The notes beneath the pieces are model-generated. The model searched no databases. It was not told the origin of the DNA and saw nothing but the letters and a program-made list of their open reading frames with translations. A stretch of 64,000 nucleotides of DNA from Cheiracanthium punctorium. Its lineage: Eukaryota > Arthropoda > Arachnida > Araneae > Cheiracanthiidae. Made by a program: the position numbers and the translations under genes. The DNA is taken from contig JAWZYV010013138.1 in the NCBI GenBank assembly GCA_038373885.1, positions 230,167 to 294,166 of the forward strand. Direction: 5' to 3'. This document shows, in pieces, positions 44,317-54,790 of the stretch (position 1 is the stretch's first letter; each line of letters begins with the position of its first letter).

Positions 44317-47300
44317 CTACTCCGTGAATCTCGACATTTTAGGAAGGAGGATCGGTTGTTTTTCGTCTAGAGAGAAATCTGACTCAGCGAATCGACCTTT
44401 GATCCTGAGTATTTTCTTAGAGTCCAAAAATGGTGCTAAAGAGTAAATCGACGAATCAGATCTTATTCCTTGATTATTTTTCAAGTTCGCAATTTCCGAA
44501 CCAAAAAATTCTCTTTGCGAATCTCGAATCCAAAAGTCTTCGGCTAATTGTATTTCTTCTGCAGAAAGGGTTCCATTTCTCTTGGTCGTATGTCTAACGT
44601 TGAATACGAATCTTAGAACATATGAAGTAACTCTAAGTAGTTTGGTCAGGTTACTGAACTTCTTCAGGTCTAATAATTTTTCATTTGATTCTACGGAACA
44701 TTTGTTCTGAATAGTGTGTTTAAATCTGCTCCTCAATTCTAACTCCTCGTTGTTCATCGGACACTTTTCGTCTCGAGGCCAGCAGTTAGTTGGCTGTCTT
44801 AAGAATACTGGCCCAAGCCACCACATATCATTTCCTCTCAGTTTTTCGATAGAAGATCCTCTTGTGATCAAATCAGCAGGGTTCAGTTTTCCTGGACAAT
44901 GGAACCAGTTCGAGGGTTCGGACAATTTATGAATCTCTTCCACTCTATGCTGCACAAACGGCTTAAATTTTAATGGATTGTTTCTAATCCAATGGTATAC
45001 GATAGAAGAGTCTGTCCAAAAATAGCAAGACTTTACGAACTTTAGTGTTTTCAGAATCTTGCGACATAATCTAGCCGACAAAAGTGCTCCCATGAGCTCT
45101 AGTCGAGGCAAGGAAAGAATCTTCAAAGGAGCGACTCGACTTCTGGATGCCACAAAGCTAGTGTGAAAGGTCTTGTCTGAATTTTTAATTCTCAAGTAAG
45201 CAACTGTCCCATAGGCTATTTTCGAGGCGTCTGAGAAACAATGTAACTGGACTTCATCGAAATTATTTTGTTTAAGATAACACCGAGGAACGAGAATGGC
45301 TTCAAGGCTAGACAGTTCTTCGCACCATTTATTAAACTTTTCTCGAAATTCAAGGGGCAATAGTTCATCCCATTGAAGACCTAATTGCCAAACTTGCTGA
45401 ATTAGAAATTTGATTCTTATTACAAATGGGGTAATGAATCCTACAGGATCGAATATACGCCCAGCTACTTGTAGCAGAAAACGTTTCGAATTTATTTGCT
45501 TTCGGAGGAACTTCTGTAAGTTATGCGTATCAAAATAAAAGCCATCCTTTTCAGTATCCCACGCGATACCCAAAACTTTAGAAGTTATACCAGTCTGTCC
45601 TAAAACGTCTCTAGTTGTTTCTACAGATATGCCATCGTCTTGCCAAAGTTTCCTTAAAATTTCCGAATTGGTTTTCCATTTATGTAATTGCATATTTGCC
45701 TCTTCAAAAATCCTGATACATTCTTTGCTAGTAGCAAATGCACTGTCGGCGTCACTAGATCCCGTAATAATGTCATCGACATAACAAGATTCATTTAGTA
45801 ATTCACAAGTGTCGGGAAATTTGTCGGCAAACTTTCTCAAATGATGTTTAATCGTGGCACCGAGTAAAAACGGGGAACAATTTAGTCCAAATAACACTCG
45901 AGTGAACCGATATACGTGTGGGGATTGAGATTCGAAACTAGGTGAATCCGACCAAAAAAATTTTGTGACATCTCTATCCCTTTCGTCGATTTCGATTCTG
46001 AGAAAGGCTTGTTTGATATCGGTCGTAAAGGCTACTGGGTATTCTCTAAACTTGAGTAAAAGTTCAAACAGGTCGGGGTAGAGGTTAGGCCCTATTTCCA
46101 AGCAGTCATTCAATGATAAGTTTCCTTTACTATGACTCGACGCATCGAAAACTACTCTGAGTCTGCTTGTTTCTCGATCTTCGCGTATTACAGCTCTGTG
46201 GGGCAAATAAAACTCTGGATGTTTAACTTCAGGTTCGGCATTTTCATAAACCGGCTCGATGATGTTTTGGGTGAGGTAATCATCAATGACCTTTTTATAT
46301 TCTGAAAACAAAGTTCGGTCATTTCGAAACTTCGAACAGAGTCTAGAAAATCTTTCAAGAGCGATTTCACGATTGTTTTGTAACAGATGTCCCTTTTCAG
46401 ATTTCCAAGGTAATCGTACTTTATATGTTTTATTTTGGTGTACGACACTAGATTCATATTTTTTCAAGCTTCTGTCACTAAGTGGATCAGAAGTTTCAAT
46501 TTCAGATTCAATTCCGAGGCTTTCCAACTGCCAGAATTTTTTAATATCTTCAGAGATATTGCTTTCTTCAACTATAACTTTCATCGCCAAGGAATCCATG
46601 GACTTAGTTTCACCCTTCCCCAACAAACACCATCCGAACAAAGTTTCGGTTGCGACTAGCTGTTTATTAATCCGTTTTATTCTTCCCGAAATTAGAGAAT
46701 AATAATAGTCTGCCCCAATTAGAATTGAGATTTTATCATTTCCGTTTTCTGTGTAGGTGTCCGACAATTTCAGACTCCTCAAATCTTTGATTTTATTTAT
46801 TAGATCAACATCCGGAGGAGAAATTTGTGCTGATGAAATTTCTTCGATTTCTAACACCTCGACATATACGTTTAGATTCGGGTCATTTCTATTTTCTAAT
46901 TTGACCCGGACAACGTCAAAGGACTTTTCCATAGGTGTTTCACCACCAAAGGAATGGACCGAAAGCAACTCTTTGCGAATGAAAGGAAGTTTTAACTTTC
47001 TAGAAACATCTTTCGTTATGAAACTGCGCATGGAGCCACTGTCGAATAACAATCTTACATTTTCGAAAAGATTATTTTTATTACGTGCGGAGACAGCCGC
47101 CGTTTGGAGAAAAATTCTCTTAGTGTTGCTATTTTTCTCAATTTGACAGGACGAGACGGCCGTATCATGCGGAGCGGACGCCTCTGGAAGCGAATTGGCG
47201 TCTATGGGATTTTCCCTTTTTGTTTTATTATGAAACCGATAACAAATGGCTTTCGAATGTTTATATTTATTCCCGCAGAAGGAGCAACCGTCTCTCTGGC

Positions 47301-48504
47301 GACATTCATTAGCCCGGTGTGATGGAATCAAGCAATTTAGGCATCTGGCTTCTCTTTTCAAAAGCTCTTTTCTGGCTTCAACGGTACCCTCCCCACAGCT
47401 CTCTGAGTCATGCTGGTTTTTGCAGAAGATGCATTTCGAATTAATATTGGTTAGCAGTTCGTGAGCGGAAGTCGGAGTCTTCGAAACGCTGTTTCTATAT
47501 TTTGGTGAATCAGCGCTTCGGACTCGGAACTCACGACCTTGACCTAGTCTATCTGCGCGCAGGGAATTTCTACCCGAATAAACAGTAAGTGCTCTTTCGC
47601 GGCTAAGGATTTCGTCTTCCAAAAATTTCAAAAGAGTTTCAAGATTCCAACTTTCAGACTTATTTGATCTGCTATACTCTAATGTCAGATCGGGTGGCAA
47701 TATTTTTAAAAGGATTGGTACTAGGAGGTTTCCATATGATTTTGAATCAATTCCCAATGACTCAAGATTCCTAACTTGGATTTCGGCAAGGTCAAACAGT
47801 TTTCTCAAACCCGTAGTATCGCTCGAATCTCTGACAGGGGGGATATCTAACAGTTTTCCCAAATGAGAGTTGATTAACAGATTATTTTGTCCAAACCTCG
47901 AGCGTAAAATTTTCAAGGCAGCGTCATAATTTTCATCTTTCAATGCTAAGCCCGAAACAGCTTTGGCAGCAGATCCTCCAAGACAATTTTTCAAATAGAT
48001 CAATTTTTCAATTTTATTCAGATTTGTGTTTTTATCAATTGTGTTTTCAAATTGGCCTATAAATTCTAGCCAGAGTGATGTATCACCGAAAAATTTATTT
48101 ACTGTCAGCTTTGGCAGTTTTATCGAGTTGGTAACTTCAAAGGTTTGATTTGGAGCGATCGACGAAGTTGTTACTTTACCGTTGGTACTTGAATTTGGAA
48201 CATGAACTTTATCACGATCTAATTCTTCAATCCTATCGCACAGTTTACATTTATAAGCTATCAAATTATCCAAATACTCTTCGGAAGCTTCCACTTCCGT
48301 TTCTACTTCCTTGACATCAATTTCGTTCAAAATTTCAGAATCAACCAATTTAATATGATCTGTTTTTTCTATCAACTGATTTAACAAAAGTTTTAGTTTT
48401 TTCGGATCTACTTCCGATTTCAAACTTTCATCAATTTTTCCAAACAACTTCGTTATAAGACCCTTTTGGGTCGATCTCTTTTTTTTCAACTTGTCAAGAC
48501 TCAT
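44317..48504 (-). CDS. gag-pol: BEL/Pao polyprotein, Gag through RNase H
   Basis: I start at the first ATG (48504, MSLDKLKKKR); the frame is open a further 16 codons upstream without ATG. About 1395 codons lead to a TAG at 44319-44317. Order: a coiled-coil-like charged N terminus, the BEL Gag region with the LPKLTVNKFFGD and WLEFIGQFE motif (about 48100-48050), then three zinc-finger-like boxes, CIFC..H....C, CLNC...H....C and CSFCG....H....C (about 47430-47250). The aspartic protease follows with LLFDSGSMRSF (about 47040), then reverse transcriptase with DIKQAFLRIEI (about 46000) and the catalytic CYVDDIITG (about 45780). RNase H-like segments FSDASK (about 45228) and FWTDSSIVYHWI (about 45010) end it. 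All catalytic residues I can check are present. The stop lies between RNase H and integrase. Confidence 0.93.
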   Translation of the reverse strand: MSLDKLKKKRSTQKGLITKLFGKIDESLKSEVDPKKLKLLLNQLIEKTDHIKLVDSEILNEIDVKEVETEVEASEEYLDNLIAYKCKLCDRIEELDRDKVHVPNSSTNGKVTTSSIAPNQTFEVTNSIKLPKLTVNKFFGDTSLWLEFIGQFENTIDKNTNLNKIEKLIYLKNCLGGSAAKAVSGLALKDENYDAALKILRSRFGQNNLLINSHLGKLLDIPPVRDSSDTTGLRKLFDLAEIQVRNLESLGIDSKSYGNLLVPILLKILPPDLTLEYSRSNKSESWNLETLLKFLEDEILSRERALTVYSGRNSLRADRLGQGREFRVRSADSPKYRNSVSKTPTSAHELLTNINSKCIFCKNQHDSESCGEGTVEARKELLKREARCLNCLIPSHRANECRQRDGCSFCGNKYKHSKAICYRFHNKTKRENPIDANSLPEASAPHDTAVSSCQIEKNSNTKRIFLQTAAVSARNKNNLFENVRLLFDSGSMRSFITKDVSRKLKLPFIRKELLSVHSFGGETPMEKSFDVVRVKLENRNDPNLNVYVEVLEIEEISSAQISPPDVDLINKIKDLRSLKLSDTYTENGNDKISILIGADYYYSLISGRIKRINKQLVATETLFGWCLLGKGETKSMDSLAMKVIVEESNISEDIKKFWQLESLGIESEIETSDPLSDRSLKKYESSVVHQNKTYKVRLPWKSEKGHLLQNNREIALERFSRLCSKFRNDRTLFSEYKKVIDDYLTQNIIEPVYENAEPEVKHPEFYLPHRAVIREDRETSRLRVVFDASSHSKGNLSLNDCLEIGPNLYPDLFELLLKFREYPVAFTTDIKQAFLRIEIDERDRDVTKFFWSDSPSFESQSPHVYRFTRVLFGLNCSPFLLGATIKHHLRKFADKFPDTCELLNESCYVDDIITGSSDADSAFATSKECIRIFEEANMQLHKWKTNSEILRKLWQDDGISVETTRDVLGQTGITSKVLGIAWDTEKDGFYFDTHNLQKFLRKQINSKRFLLQVAGRIFDPVGFITPFVIRIKFLIQQVWQLGLQWDELLPLEFREKFNKWCEELSSLEAILVPRCYLKQNNFDEVQLHCFSDASKIAYGTVAYLRIKNSDKTFHTSFVASRSRVAPLKILSLPRLELMGALLSARLCRKILKTLKFVKSCYFWTDSSIVYHWIRNNPLKFKPFVQHRVEEIHKLSEPSNWFHCPGKLNPADLITRGSSIEKLRGNDMWWLGPVFLRQPTNCWPRDEKCPMNNEELELRSRFKHTIQNKCSVESNEKLLDLKKFSNLTKLLRVTSYVLRFVFNVRHTTKRNGTLSAEEIQLAEDFWIRDSQREFFGSEIANLKNNQGIRSDSSIYSLAPFLDSKKILRIKGRFAESDFSLDEKQPILLPKMSRFTE

Positions 48505-48585
48505 ATCGAAATCAAAATGCGGACTTACCTCCCTTACTAGAATCTCGAACAATGTAGTTGATCACAAATAAAGAGCATTCGGCCC

Positions 48586-48605
48586 TTCCCGGCCGCTATG
48601 CACCA
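48586..48605 (-). promoter_or_regulatory. primer-binding site of the BEL/Pao element
   Basis: TGGTGCATAGCGGCCGGGAA begins with TGG, complementary to a CCA tail. It resembles the 3' end of arthropod tRNA-Gly as I remember it (TGCATCGGCCGGGAA), apart from two extra bases. tRNA-Gly priming is known in Pao-type elements. The assignment is inference. Confidence 0.6.
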
Positions 48606-48888
48606 TGACGACAAAAGGGCACTTTCGAAAGGCAATTCAAAACTAACGTCGGTGGTTCATCGAAGGTGGTCAATCGAAATATTCAAATGAATGACTCGAA
48701 GAGAGGTAGTCTTGACTAAATCTATTTAATTAAATGTACATAATATTTACATTGAAGTTTTACAAAACGAATGCGCATGTGTGCGCTTATCGAAGTACAA
48801 TCGAAACTCGTCTGTCGTTCTCTCACATCGACAACTAGTTAGAGAGTGCTTGCTCACGCCCTCTGCTGGAGAGCGAGATTTCGCTACA
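48606..48888 (-). repeat. 5' LTR of the BEL/Pao element
   Basis: Same 283 bp as the 3' LTR. The strand opens TGTAGCGAAATCTCGC. No classic TATA box is obvious near the start; an AT-rich stretch (TACATTTAATTAAATAGATT) lies mid-LTR. Confidence 0.93.
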
Positions 48889-49117
48889 GAATATGAAGGA
48901 TGGGAAAATGTGAAATTATTACTACTACAGTATTATTATAGAATATGTTATCTTATTTATTTTCGTTCAATTGTTTCACGATAAAAACACTGCCAGGTTT
49001 AATATTTGTTTAATTTTATTTCCTACTGAAATAAAAATTATTTTTTGTCTTTTGACAGGAAATGTTATGCAGAATATCAAATGTACAAGTCAAAAGTTAT
49101 GTCAAAGATACACTGGG

Positions 49118-49330
49118 GCTATCTGCCTAAGGGGTAGGTGATGCCATGGGTGGAGGACTTTTAAAGAGGTTCGAACGCGTATTCACGTTAGATCTAAAGA
49201 GAACAGCACCAAACTCCAGACGGTTAGATCGATAGCCGCGCGAAAGGCTAGAACCCTGGACCTGTACACCTCAACGTCAACCATCTCCCAATGTTCAGTG
49301 GTTTTATCCACTCGGCCATTCTTCGGCAAT
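49118..49330 (-). repeat. tRNA-derived SINE, copy 9
   Basis: The head on the minus strand contains GGCCGAGTGGATAAAACCAC (A box) and CCAGGGTTCTAGCC (B box). The body complement CCAAACTCCAGACGGTTAGA and CGCGTATTCACGTTAGATC is clear. The tail is near 49125. Confidence 0.65.
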
Positions 49331-49639
49331 GCAAGTCAAAAGCTGCGATTGTAATATGGGCATTTTAAATTTCTTCAAATGCCAAAATGTACTTTAAATT
49401 CTAATATTTTATGTGTTGTTAAAAAACCTTAGTTTACAAATTATGATCATATAATATGTAAAATATGTTAAGTAAATTATCTTAACTTAAAAGACTTGAA
49501 TGCCATTAGAGGATAGTTCATGTCATCGATAATATCGTTAGAGTTTATTTCTCCCTTCCCGAAGATTCCCTCTAGAAACTGCTAATAATCATTGAGAGGA
49601 TTTTTAAATTGCGAATTACACGCGTACCACGTGTCCACC

Positions 49640-49735
49640 ATTGTTTCAGTTTTAGTTCGGGAATCGAACTTGCAAACCTAACCTATGGTTACTACTTCGA
49701 TATCTCAACGAATAGCTTGAGGAGGAACCTCTAAA
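49640..49735 (-). repeat. tRNA-like segment, different family
   Basis: Minus strand: GCTATTCGTTGAGATATCGA, then AGTAACCATAGGTTAGG and a textbook B box AAGTTCGATTCCCG. The A box is weak. It could be a SINE head or a decayed tRNA gene; no closed acceptor stem is visible. Confidence 0.35.
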
Positions 49736-49772
49736 ACAATTGACAGTGTTTAGAATTTTAATTTACTAGCGT

Positions 49773-49773
<1 letters not shown>

Positions 49774-49799
<26 letters not shown>
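49774..49799. repeat. poly(A) tract
   Basis: A run of more than 20 A. No retrotransposed coding sequence precedes it. A similar tract is at 50504-50525 and a T tract of about 33 at 59071-59103. Confidence 0.7.
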
Positions 49800-49803
<4 letters not shown>

Positions 49804-50167
49804 AGAAACCGGTGGTTTATCAATTTTCTATGAGTAAATTTTTCTTAATATTTCTGAATTATATTTTAATAAAAACAATTATTAGAGCTACTTATTTTTT
49901 AACCGAATCCGAAAAGTTTTGAAGACATGCATATATGATTGAAAATTATACTTATGTACCTAGTAAGTGATTCATAGGTATTTTCAATTTATTTTGAAAA
50001 TAGTAACAACAAGAATAAAATTATTAATGTTTCTTATACTTTTTTTAAATTTGAAAAGTATTTTGTACTTCTGTGTCGATGGTCTTGGTGTTTTGAAGAT
50101 GTATTCGGATTTCTGTGCCTATGCTTGAACATCCGCTTATAAATCCACGTCAGCGAAAGACACAAAC

Positions 50168-50350
50168 ACATGGGGGAGTGGGGCGCAAATATCTTAGGCG
50201 GAGACTTTTCTGCGCACCTAATGCATATTCATGTTACATATAGAGAAAACCACACAAAACTCTATACCGTTAGACCGACAGCCGCGCGAGAGACCAGAAC
50301 CCTGGATCTCCACTTGTCATCTCCCAATGTTAAGAGGCTGTATTTTGCTC
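50168..50350 (-). repeat. tRNA-derived SINE, copy 10
   Basis: Landmarks on the plus strand: CATGGGGGAGTGGGGC, TAATGCATATTCATGTTACA, AAAACTCTATACCGTTAGAC, CGACAGCCGCGCGAGAGACC, AGAACCCTGGATCTCCAC. The head is partly degraded. Confidence 0.6.
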
Positions 50351-50351
50351 T

Positions 50352-51321
50352 CTCTGTCATTAATGTCTGCCAGTCTTCTTAATTTTTTTTTCCTAAATTT
50401 CTTTTGTTGCTGAGCTTATTCTTGAAACTAATATTTAGCATACAACATTTCATACCTTTTGAGCTCTTTTCAAAGGTTTCTACCTATCATAATCTCCTTA
50501 GGACAAAAAAAAAAAAAAAAAAAAAATTCTTTTGTCAGCATACTTTTATAGCTGCTAGTTTTAAAATTTACTAAAAATGTATTGTTTGCAGCTGTATCAC
50601 CGATTATATACCCGATTGTTTGGCAAACGAAAGAAGCTATTTCGCTTTGCAAGATTTTGCACCTTGCAATAAATGTTGTTTAAACATTATTAATTGTTAA
50701 TTTAAAAATTTGAAAATAAAATAATTCTACGTGTAGTTTAAATGTACACAGAATGCATTAAACAAAGCTTTAATGAGGTCTTTGCTTATACGAATATACA
50801 CAGAGTTTATTTTTTAATGTATGCTATCTTAACATAATTCAAAATAATAGGTAGGCGTATGAATTCAAACATTATTTCAGACATTTTAAAAGAACATCAT
50901 TGCATTAAAATTCATTTTCAAGAATTGCATTGAAAATGCACGCAAAACACAAGCTTTACCGAGGGAAAAAATTTCAGGATATTTTGAAGAATGAAGGGAT
51001 TTCTACCTGGAAAGTTCTTTCACCGCGTTCTTCGAAAAGCTGTAAATTAATGAAGGACAGATTCACGTCCAAAAGCCCCATAAACGGGGGGAAGAGAGAC
51101 TCGTCCAATTGCCCCCTCTGAAACCAGGAAACGATTTCTTCGGTTTGGCATTTCAGAGGAGGGGAGAAGCTCGCGTCCAAAAGCCCCATAAACCAAAATT
51201 TCCCACTCCCTATAACCTCAGCTCGTTACCGTTATACCCTGCGAAGTATATATCCCCTAGTGCTATCAGCTTTCATGGCCACCTGTGGTATTTTTAAACT
51301 ATGGTGTATACAAAAATATTA
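50352..51321. other. AT-rich stretch with a short local duplication
   Basis: GTCCAAAAGCCCCATAAAC occurs at 51068 and again at 51175, about 108 bp apart, embedded in related CTGAAACCAGG / GGGGAGAAG sequence, suggesting a two-unit tandem. No gene seen. Confidence 0.4.
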
Positions 51322-51329
51322 CTTCCTGC

Positions 51330-52198
51330 TAGGGAATGCAATTCCGCACTGTTTTTCGTCTTGCGGGATTTCGGGATTGAGATTTACTCAGCCCGCGGGA
51401 TCCCGCAATCCCGCGGGATTGACATATCATTTAGCTAGGACTTCATTTCAACAGAGAAAATAAAAAAGTACGATTTTAAGCTCTATGAAGTTTAACTTTA
51501 ATAATAATAATTAATCTTATGAGATAATTTATACAAGAACTTACAGAAATATGAAAATTATAATCATGATTTAAGAATGATATACTAAGTTATGTCTCAA
51601 TATATTAGTGTTAGTTATGTTAGTTGCTAAAAATCAGCAATTTACAGAAAAATACAATTTATAAATACTGCATTCACGCACTTACGTTATTTTATTGGTT
51701 GCTGAAAAAAGATCGTACAAAATCGAACAAATCCAATGAATCATTTTCTGGTCTAAATTTAATTTTAGTAAAATAATTAAATGTGTGAATTAAAAAAAAT
51801 TAAAACCTGAAATTAATTTTTTTTATAATTAATTCGTGACTGTTCGCTGAGAGATAAATTAGTATGAAATATTTCAGTTCATTTGGGATTGGAAGTTTGC
51901 GAAAAATTTTGATTTAGATGTTTTATCCAGACTCCCATTGAAAGATATATAAAAAAATAAAACTTTAAATTAAAATTTGTAATTACTGATTCGTTTATTG
52001 TTAGATAAGAGACATGAATATTCAAAAATTTTCGTTCTATTTATTGGGAAAGTGGCGTGAAATTGTACTAAAAAATAATTTATTTCTCAGTATCAATCCC
52101 GCGGGATTAAGATCGTAATCCCGCGGGACTAATCCCGAAAATATTTGTGCGGGATCCCGCAGGATCCCGTTCCCGCGGGATCGGGATTGCATTCCCTA
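51330..52198. mobile_element. hAT MITE with perfect 8-bp duplication and CCCGCGGGAT clusters
   Basis: Both ends read TAGGGAATGCAAT as inverted repeats and are flanked by CTTCCTGC on both sides (51322-51329 and 52199-52206). Each end carries several copies of palindromic CCCGCGGGATT / GGGATCCCGC within about 110 bp, a clear subterminal repeat cluster that presumably binds transposase. The 650-bp interior is AT-rich and non-coding. Confidence 0.85.
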
Positions 52199-52359
52199 CT
52201 TCCTGCTAACGATAAAATTTCAAGGAGGGTCACAAGCTGGCCCTTTCCCCTCCATTCCCAAGGTCCAGACGCTCACATCAGGAAAAGAAACTAAAGTAAA
52301 TACGCAATATTTCATTGTGTGTTTTTAAATGATAATATATACGATGACATACTCTCTCA

Positions 52360-52660
52360 AAATGGTTGAGCGAAAAACGCTCAGACTGATTGAATATTTC
52401 TTCCTTTTCCGTAACGAAGTTGCTCTTCTCAGTCTGAGCGAAATATTTTCTTTCGGCGGAGCGAAAATTTCGGAGCGAATAACGCTCCTTTTTGAAAGAT
52501 TTGTCTTCATTCAGTTTTGGATACTTTTTATCAAAAATGGAGCGATTTTTCTGAATTTCGCTCCGTTTTCATGAATATGCTTTCATTCAGTTATGAATGC
52601 CTTCCATCATAAAATGGAGCGATTTCCATGAAACGCTCCTTTATGAATATAATCATTTGT
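52360..52660. repeat. cluster of GGAGCG / CGCTCC motifs
   Basis: The hexamers GAGCGA, GGAGCG and their complements CGCTC and CGCTCC occur about ten times, alternating in orientation, within 300 bp. They are associated with AAAATGGAGCGATTT and ATGAAACGCTCC. Related sequence occurs near 54626-54650 and 60212-60295. It could be subterminal repeats of a DNA transposon. Confidence 0.5.
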
Positions 52661-52779
52661 CGTTATATATGAGCTTTAAATCGAAATGTGTATATTTTGA
52701 TTTTCAAAAGTGATTTGTGTGATTTTTAGAAGTTTAATTATAATTTTGTATATTTATTTGGATATATATATATAAATAT

Positions 52780-52950
52780 CAAAGCCATACCCAGGGGGGA
52801 GGACCAGGGAGTGCGGTCCCCCCCCCGAAATTTAAAATTTTGTTAACTAAACTATAATAATAAAGCCATTTTGTTAAAAATTTTAGCCTTTTTCACCTCT
52901 TGGTTCCCCCTTCCCCCCCCCCCCGAAATTTTTGTCTTGGTACGTCCCTG
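52780..52950. mobile_element. hAT-like MITE with C tracts
   Basis: Ends CAAAGCCATACCCAGGGGGG and (complement) CAGGGACGTACCAAGAC, flanks ATAAATAT and ATCTATAT (six of eight matching). The ends are joined to C-rich runs on both sides. Confidence 0.55.
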
Positions 52951-53188
52951 ATCTATATAACTTACCTCCTACAACTGGCCAATTTCTGCTTTTAAGAAAT
53001 GTGCTTTAAAAAACCTCCAAACTCTGGGCACACATTGAATTCCTCTAAAAACGGCCACGATAGGATGAAGTGGGAGGGCATATGCTCCCCTTGCCCAACC
53101 TCTTGAAAATCTTATTTGAAGCCTAATATATATATTTTTTTAATTTAAAGGAAACGTCCATTATTTACACTTCTATTTTATGCCCCTC

Positions 53189-53384
53189 CATGGGCACCGG
53201 CAGCATAGGGCAAGGGGAGGCAATGCCCCCCCTGGATTTTTGTATGCAGTGTTTTCCCTTGCTCTTTTGCTCTTTCCAGCATGGTAACCATACGTTGAAG
53301 TAGTCTTTGCCCCCTCCTTGAGTAGTCTGCCCCCCTTGGAGTAGTCTTTGACCCCCCCCTGGGAAATATTCTGCCGGCGCCCAT
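53189..53384. mobile_element. short TIR element (GGGCRCCGGCAG type)
   Basis: ATGGGCACCGGCAGCATAG at the left is mirrored by ATATTCTGCCGGCGCCCAT at the right. The interior carries three imperfect units GTAGTCTTTGCCCCCTCCTTG in tandem (about 53299-53360). No clear duplication at the flanks. Confidence 0.6.
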
Positions 53385-53938
53385 TTGTTCCTCCCCACGA
53401 ATTTCCGATCACGTTATGCTTACGACAGTCCACTTTTTCTGTTTTCCAAAATGTACTAAGGAAAATTTTAACTCTGAAATTATTGAGCTCTATTAGCAGT
53501 CACTATAGACGCTGCGTCGGCAGGGGGCACAAGATGGGGCATGTGCTCCCTCGGGGCCCTTTTCAGAGACTTTTTTATCTGAAACAAAAATAATATTTCT
53601 AATGAAATGCATAACTGAATATATACACGCACACACACACACACACAAAAAAAAAAAAAAAAGATTCTACATTTTTTTGCGAAAATCTTCTCCAGCTGCA
53701 GAATGCGATGATCATTCAAAGGTAGTAAAAATCTTCTTTTGACAGCATATCAAATGTTCTCTAAAGGATTAACTGCAATAAAATATAAAATAAAATCAAG
53801 CACTTAGATTATACTCATAAAGCATTCCTTTTGTACATCATAATTATCATAAAAACAATTTACTTAGCTTACAATTGAACTTTAGGTTAGAATTTGATGC
53901 CCAGCCACCCCCAGTAAATAAAATCCTGGTTACGCTAC

Positions 53939-54115
53939 CAAGGGCGGATTAAAGGTGGGGGCGGAGGGGCGACCGCCCCCCCTAGAAAAAAAATTAATGT
54001 AAAAGATCCTATTTTACTTCCATAAAATGGATGTATATGTTAATCTTCTAACTAACCGCCCCTACCGATAAACTAACCACCCCCCCAAAAAAAAACTTGC
54101 ATTAATCCGCCACTT
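53939..54115. mobile_element. hAT MITE with perfect 8-bp duplication
   Basis: Ends CAAGGGCGGATTAA and (complement) AAGTGGCGGATTAATG are flanked by TACGCTAC on both sides (53931-53938 and 54116-54123). Subterminal GGCGACCGCCCC clusters and A tracts. 177 bp, non-coding. Confidence 0.75.
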
Positions 54116-54639
54116 TACGCTACTGGGGGGGGGGGAGAGCACTGCTCTCAAATGCACCCCATGAGGATTAATTATTCAGAAGCTCCAAGATATTTACTCT
54201 ACACAGACTTACAGGATACGACAACAAAGCATTTAGGCTTCCCGCCAAACGCTAGCTTTATGACATGATTCACAATTCACATGAATAAAAATTTACATGA
54301 TCTGGATAGGTAAATCTAAAACTAACAGGTTAGAAGTGTATTAAAACATGTAAAGTATATAAAATAAAATCTTACTTGTATTTATAGGCAGGCTTAATAT
54401 TCGATCCTGGGCGACGAGACCGATGCAGGCAGCCATTATTGTTTGTTGTTTTTCTTCGGACGGGAGAAGGGAGAAGGCGCGCGCTATTATATATCTGACC
54501 AATCAGTGAAGACGAAAACGCTCCCAAAATGAGGAAATCTTTTCAAATTGGTAAGGTCGTAACAAGTGCTCCTTTTCTTTTCTTTTGAAGAAGAAATCGA
54601 AAGCTGGTTTTTAATGTTTTTAGTAGATCGCTCTGCATG

Positions 54640-54790
54640 GAGCGTTTCAGTGGTGGCGCTAGACTTTCCCCGACGGGGGGTCACCACTCCCCGACGAGGG
54701 GGCACAAATATACATGTACATATGCATATGCTAAGTGGCGTATCCAAGAGGGGGCTTTGGCCTCCCTCTTGGATGACATTTTTGTCACCA
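54640..54790. repeat. C/G-rich repeat fragments (CCCCGACGGGGGG and GGCGTATCCAAGAG types)
   Basis: CCCCGACGGGGGGTCACCAC followed by CCCCGACGAGGGGGCAC recurs near 60139-60180 as CCCCGATGGGGGGTCACAAG and CCCCGACGGGGGG. GTGGCGTATCCAAGAGGGGG (54733) and its near complement CCTCCCTCTTGGAT (54763) look like a separate short element. Confidence 0.45.

Larger units (their letters stand above)
42655..48888 (-). mobile_element. BEL/Pao LTR retrotransposon, nearly intact
   Basis: 283-bp LTRs (42655-42937 and 48606-48888) look identical by eye. The flanks carry the 5-bp duplication GAATA (42650-42654 and 48889-48893). The primer-binding site starts TGGTGCATAGCGGCCGGGAA directly inside the 5' LTR (48605 downward). 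The purine tract AGGTGGGGAG sits directly before the 3' LTR (42938-42947). One long frame encodes Gag and Pol, interrupted by one stop and one frameshift near the integrase. Identical LTRs mean a recent insertion. Confidence 0.95.

Noticed and set aside
46286..47464. Several plus-strand frames of 72-138 codons
   Set aside because: They are antisense to the BEL/Pao polyprotein and have no features of their own.
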